A DNA stretch of 64,000 nt from Megaustenia siamemsis (lineage: Eukaryota; Mollusca; Gastropoda; Stylommatophora; Ariophantidae): NCBI GenBank assembly GCA_032433765.1, contig JAVIAB010000025.1:32333615-32397614 (forward strand), given 5' to 3'. This document shows positions 61,001 to 64,000 of this stretch, piece after piece. The translations under genes and the position numbers were made by a program. The number at the start of each line of letters is the position of its first letter. Position 1 is the stretch's first letter. The notes under the pieces were generated by a model, which saw only the letters and a list, made by a program, of their open reading frames with translations, made no database searches and had not been told where the DNA came from.

Positions 61001-64000
61001 GTGGTGAAACTGCCATAGAGGAGTGAGAAACTTTGGTGAAACTGTCATAGAGGAGTGAGAAACTGTTGGTGAAACTGCCATAGAGGAGTGAGAAACTGTT
61101 GGTGAAACTGTCATAGAGGAGTGAGAAACTATTGGTGAAACTGCCATAGAGGAGTGAGAAACTATTGGTGAAACTGCCATAGAGGAGTGAGAAACTATTG
61201 GTGAAACTGCCATAGAGGAGTGAGAAACTATTGGGAAACTGCCATAGAGGAGTGAGAAACTATTGGTGAAACTGCCATAGAGGAGTGAGAAACTGTTGGT
61301 GAAACTGCCATAGAGGAGTGAGAAACTATTGGTGAAACTGTCATAGAGGAGTGAGAAACTATTTGTGAAACTGTCATAGAGGAGTGAGAAACTATTGGTG
61401 AAACTGTCATAGAGGAGTGAGAAACTATTGGTGAAACTGTCATAGAGGAGTGAGAAACTATTGGTGAAACTGTCATAGAGGAGTGAGAAACTATTGGTGA
61501 AACTGTCATAGAGGAGTGAGAAACTGTTGGTGAAACTGCCATAGAGGAGTGAGAAACTATTGGTGAAACTGTCATAGAGGAGTGAGAAACTATTGGTGAA
61601 ACTGCCATAGAGGAGTGAGAAACTATTGGTGAAACTGTCATAGAGGAGTGAGAAACTGTTGGGGAAACTGTCATAGAGGAGTGAGAAACTGTTGGTGAAA
61701 CTGCCATAGAGGAGTGAGAAATTGTTGGGGAAACTGTCATAGAGGAGTGAGAAACTATTGGTGAAACTGTCATAGAGGAGTGAGAAACTGTTGGTGAAAC
61801 TGTCATAGAGGAGTGAGAAATTGTTGGGGAACTGTCATAGAGGAGTGAGAAATTGTTGGGGAAACTGTCATAGAGGAGTGAGAAATTGTTGGGGAAACTG
61901 TCATAGAGGAGTGAGAAATTGTTGGGAAACTGTCATAGAGGAGTGAGAAATGTTGGGGAAACTGTCATAGAGGAGTGAGAAACTATTGGTGAAACTGCCA
62001 TAGAGGAGTGAGAAACTGTTGGGGAAACTGCCATAGAGGAGTGAGAAACTGTTGGTGAAACTGCTATAGAGGAGTGAGAAACTGTTGGTGAAACTGCCAT
62101 AGAGGAGTGAGAAACTGTTGGTGAAACTGCCATAGAGGAGTGAGAAACTGTTGGGGAAACTGCCATAGAGGAGTGAGAAACTGTTGGTGAAACTGCTATA
62201 GAGGAGTGAGAAACTGTTGGTGAAACTGCCATAGAGGAGTGAGAAACTGTTGGTGAAACTGCCATAGAGGAGTGAGAAACTATTGGTGAAACTGCCATAG
62301 AGGAGTGAGAAACTGTTTGGGAAACTGTCATAGAGGAGTGAGAAACTGATGGTGAAACTGCCATAGAGGAGTGAGAAACTATTGGTGAAACTGCCATAGA
62401 GGAGTGAGAAACTATTGGTGAAACTGCCATAGAGGAGTGAGAAACTGTTGGTGAAACTGCCATAGAGGAGTGAGAAACTATTGGTGAAACTGCCATAGAG
62501 GAGTGAGAAACTGTTTGGGAAACTGTCATAGAGGAGTGAGAAACTGTGGTGAAACTGCCATAGAGGAGTGAGAAACTATTGGTGAAACTGTCATAGAGGA
62601 GTGAGAAACTATTGGTGAAACTGCCATAGAGGAGTGAGAAACTGTTGGTGAAACTGCCATAGAGGAGTGAGAAACTGTTGGTGAAACTGCCATAGAGGAG
62701 TGAGAAACTGTTGGTGAAACTGTCATAGAGGAGTGAGAAACTATTGGGGAAACTGCATAGAGGAGTGAGAAACTATTGGTGAAACTGTCATAGAGGAGTG
62801 AGAAACTGTTGGTGAAACTGTCATAGAGGAGTGAGAAACTGTTGGTGAAACTGTCATAGAGGAGTGAGAAACTGTTGGTGAAACTGCCATAGAGGAGTGA
62901 GAAACTGTTGGTGAAACTGTCATAGAGGAGTGAGAAACTGTTGGTGAAACTGCCATAGAGGAGTGAGAAACTGTTGGTGAAACTGCCATAGAGGAGTGAG
63001 AAACTGTTGGTGAAACTGTCATAGAGGAGTGAGAAACTGTTGGTGAAACTGTCATAGAGGAGTGAGAAACTATTGGTGAAACTGCCATAGAGGAGTGAGA
63101 AACTATTGGTGAAACTGCCATAGAGGAGTGAGAAACTGTTGGGGAAACTGCCATAGAGGAGTGAGAAACTATTGGTGAAACTGCCATAGAGGAGTGAGAA
63201 ACTGTTGGTGAAACTGTCATAGAGGAGTGAGAAACTATTGGTGAAACTGTCATAGAGGAGTGAGAAACTATTGGTGAAACTGTCATAGAGGAGTGAGAAA
63301 CTATTGGTGAAACTGTCATAGAGGAGTGAGAAACTATTGGTGAAACTGCCATAGAGGAGTGAGAAACTATTGGTGAAACTGTCATAGAGGAGTGAGAAAC
63401 TGTTGGGAAACTGTCATAGAGGAGTGAGAAACTGTTGGTGAAACTGTCATAGAGGAGTGAGAAACTGTTGGGGAAACTGTCATAGAGGAGTGAGAAACTG
63501 TTGGGAAACTGTCATAGAGGAGTGAGAAACTGTTGGTGAAACTGCCATAGAGGAGTGAGAAACTATTGGTGAAACTGCCATAGAGGAGTGAGAAACTATT
63601 GGTGAAACTGTCATAGAGGAGTGAGAAACTATTGGTGAAACTGTCATAGAGGAGTGAGAAACTATTGGTGAAACTGTCATAGAGGAGTGAGAAACTGTTG
63701 GTGAAACTGCCATAGAGGAGTGAGAAACTATTGGTGAAACTGTCATAGAGGAGTGAGAAACTATTGGTGAAACTGCCATAGAGGAGTGAGAAACTATTGG
63801 TGAAACTGTCATAGAGGAGTGAGAAACTGTTGGGGAAACTGTCATAGAGGAGTGAGAAACTGTTGGTGAAACTGTCATAGAGGAGTGAGAAACTTTTGTG
63901 GAAACTGTCATAGAGGAGTGAGAAACTGTTGGGAAACTGTCATAGAGGAGTGAGAAACTGTTGGGGAAACTGTCATAGAGGAGTGAGAAATTGTTGGGGA
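31001..64000. repeat. Satellite, consensus-like part with many 32-bp monomers
   Basis: Monomers are mostly combinations of the common variants. Many are 32 bp through loss of one base in a homopolymer (TTGGGAAAC for TTGGGGAAAC, CTGCATAG for CTGCCATAG) and a few are 34 bp. Reading frames therefore break every few hundred bases. Some older landmarks persist sparsely, such as CATAAAGGTG near 43869 and 53813, AGAATCTG near 46109 and ATAGAAGAGTG at several places. Blocks rich in CTATTGGTG (for example 42700-42900, 49860-50050 and 60050-60240) recur every few kilobases, showing continuing higher-order organisation. Confidence 0.85.

Larger units (their letters stand above)
17732..64000. repeat. 33-bp satellite array, about 1,400 monomers, continues past the window
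   Basis: Each monomer carries GAAACTGT twice, once before CATAGAGGAGTGA and once before TTGGGG or TTGGTG. The plus strand is purine-rich (about 23 of 33 bases; G 12, C 3). Four two-state sites account for most variation: TGTCAT/TGCCAT, TTGGGG/TTGGTG, ACTGTT/ACTATT and GAAACT/GAAATT. They are linked: CTATT goes with GGTG and AAATTG with GGGG, so at least three monomer families alternate. No spacer, insertion or gene interrupts the array. Because 33 = 3 x 11, one plus frame and two minus frames lack stops in many monomers, giving minus-strand frames such as 17716-26034 (2,772 codons) and 18342-24020. I consider these non-coding. Confidence 0.97.

Noticed and set aside
17732..64000. CRISPR-like regular repeats
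   Set aside because: Repeats abut with no spacers, the array is 46 kb, there are no cas-like genes, and the context is a eukaryotic genome with LINEs.
17732..64000. Centromere-specific protein box or telomere repeat in the satellite
   Set aside because: I found no CENP-B-box-like TTCG...CGGG pattern and no TTAGGG-type repeat; a centromere role cannot be read from sequence alone.

Overview
This window is repeat-rich animal DNA with no convincing host gene. It holds several decayed LINE reverse-transcriptase tails ending in (GAT)n, long microsatellites, minisatellites with their own higher-order structure, and a huge satellite. No operon-like gene packing, rRNA or tRNA is visible. The LINE families and the (TCTC/TTTATC), (GTT/GTA) and (CAT) tracts would fit an invertebrate, possibly a mollusc or other lophotrochozoan. 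That assignment is inference from general resemblance and is weak.

Layout. 1-360: 26-bp tandem repeat split by (AT)20. 684-1755: a second, unrelated 26-bp minisatellite of about 41 copies. 1782-2604: LINE remnant with the reverse-transcriptase ADD box and a (GAT)6 end. 2843-3005 and 7255-7450: two diverged copies, in opposite orientation, of an element carrying a small hammerhead-ribozyme-like motif. 3381-3900: a 38-bp triplicate, then a LINE tail (family 2) into which another LINE (family 3) inserted, leaving an 11-bp target duplication. 4388-5934: a foldback-type element with 361-bp inverted arms (one mismatch), each arm carrying another hammerhead-like motif, around an 804-bp pyrimidine-rich centre. 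6180-7010, 7690-8162, 8320-8870 and 9070-9190: further LINE tails. 9207-9434: 54-bp tandem repeat. 9485-10380: (TC)n/TTTATC pyrimidine tract. 10553-10654: 50-bp duplication. 10747-16460: 5.7-kb GTA/GTT array with long-range internal duplications. 16985-17731: three more LINE pieces.

17732-64000 (window end): about 46 kb, roughly 1,400 copies, of a 33-bp satellite. From 18.3 to about 30 kb it is organised in higher-order repeats of 56, 57, 63, 70 and 87 monomers, tracked by rare private variants. Beyond about 28-31 kb single-base losses in homopolymers become dense. The very long open frames here (up to 2,772 codons) follow from the monomer being 3 x 11 bp without stops in three frames. I do not regard them as genes.

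The main points for follow-up are the hammerhead-like motifs in both arms of the foldback element, the nested LINE insertion, the satellite's higher-order structure with its junction to a LINE, and the exact 1,800-bp internal duplication in the GTA/GTT array.
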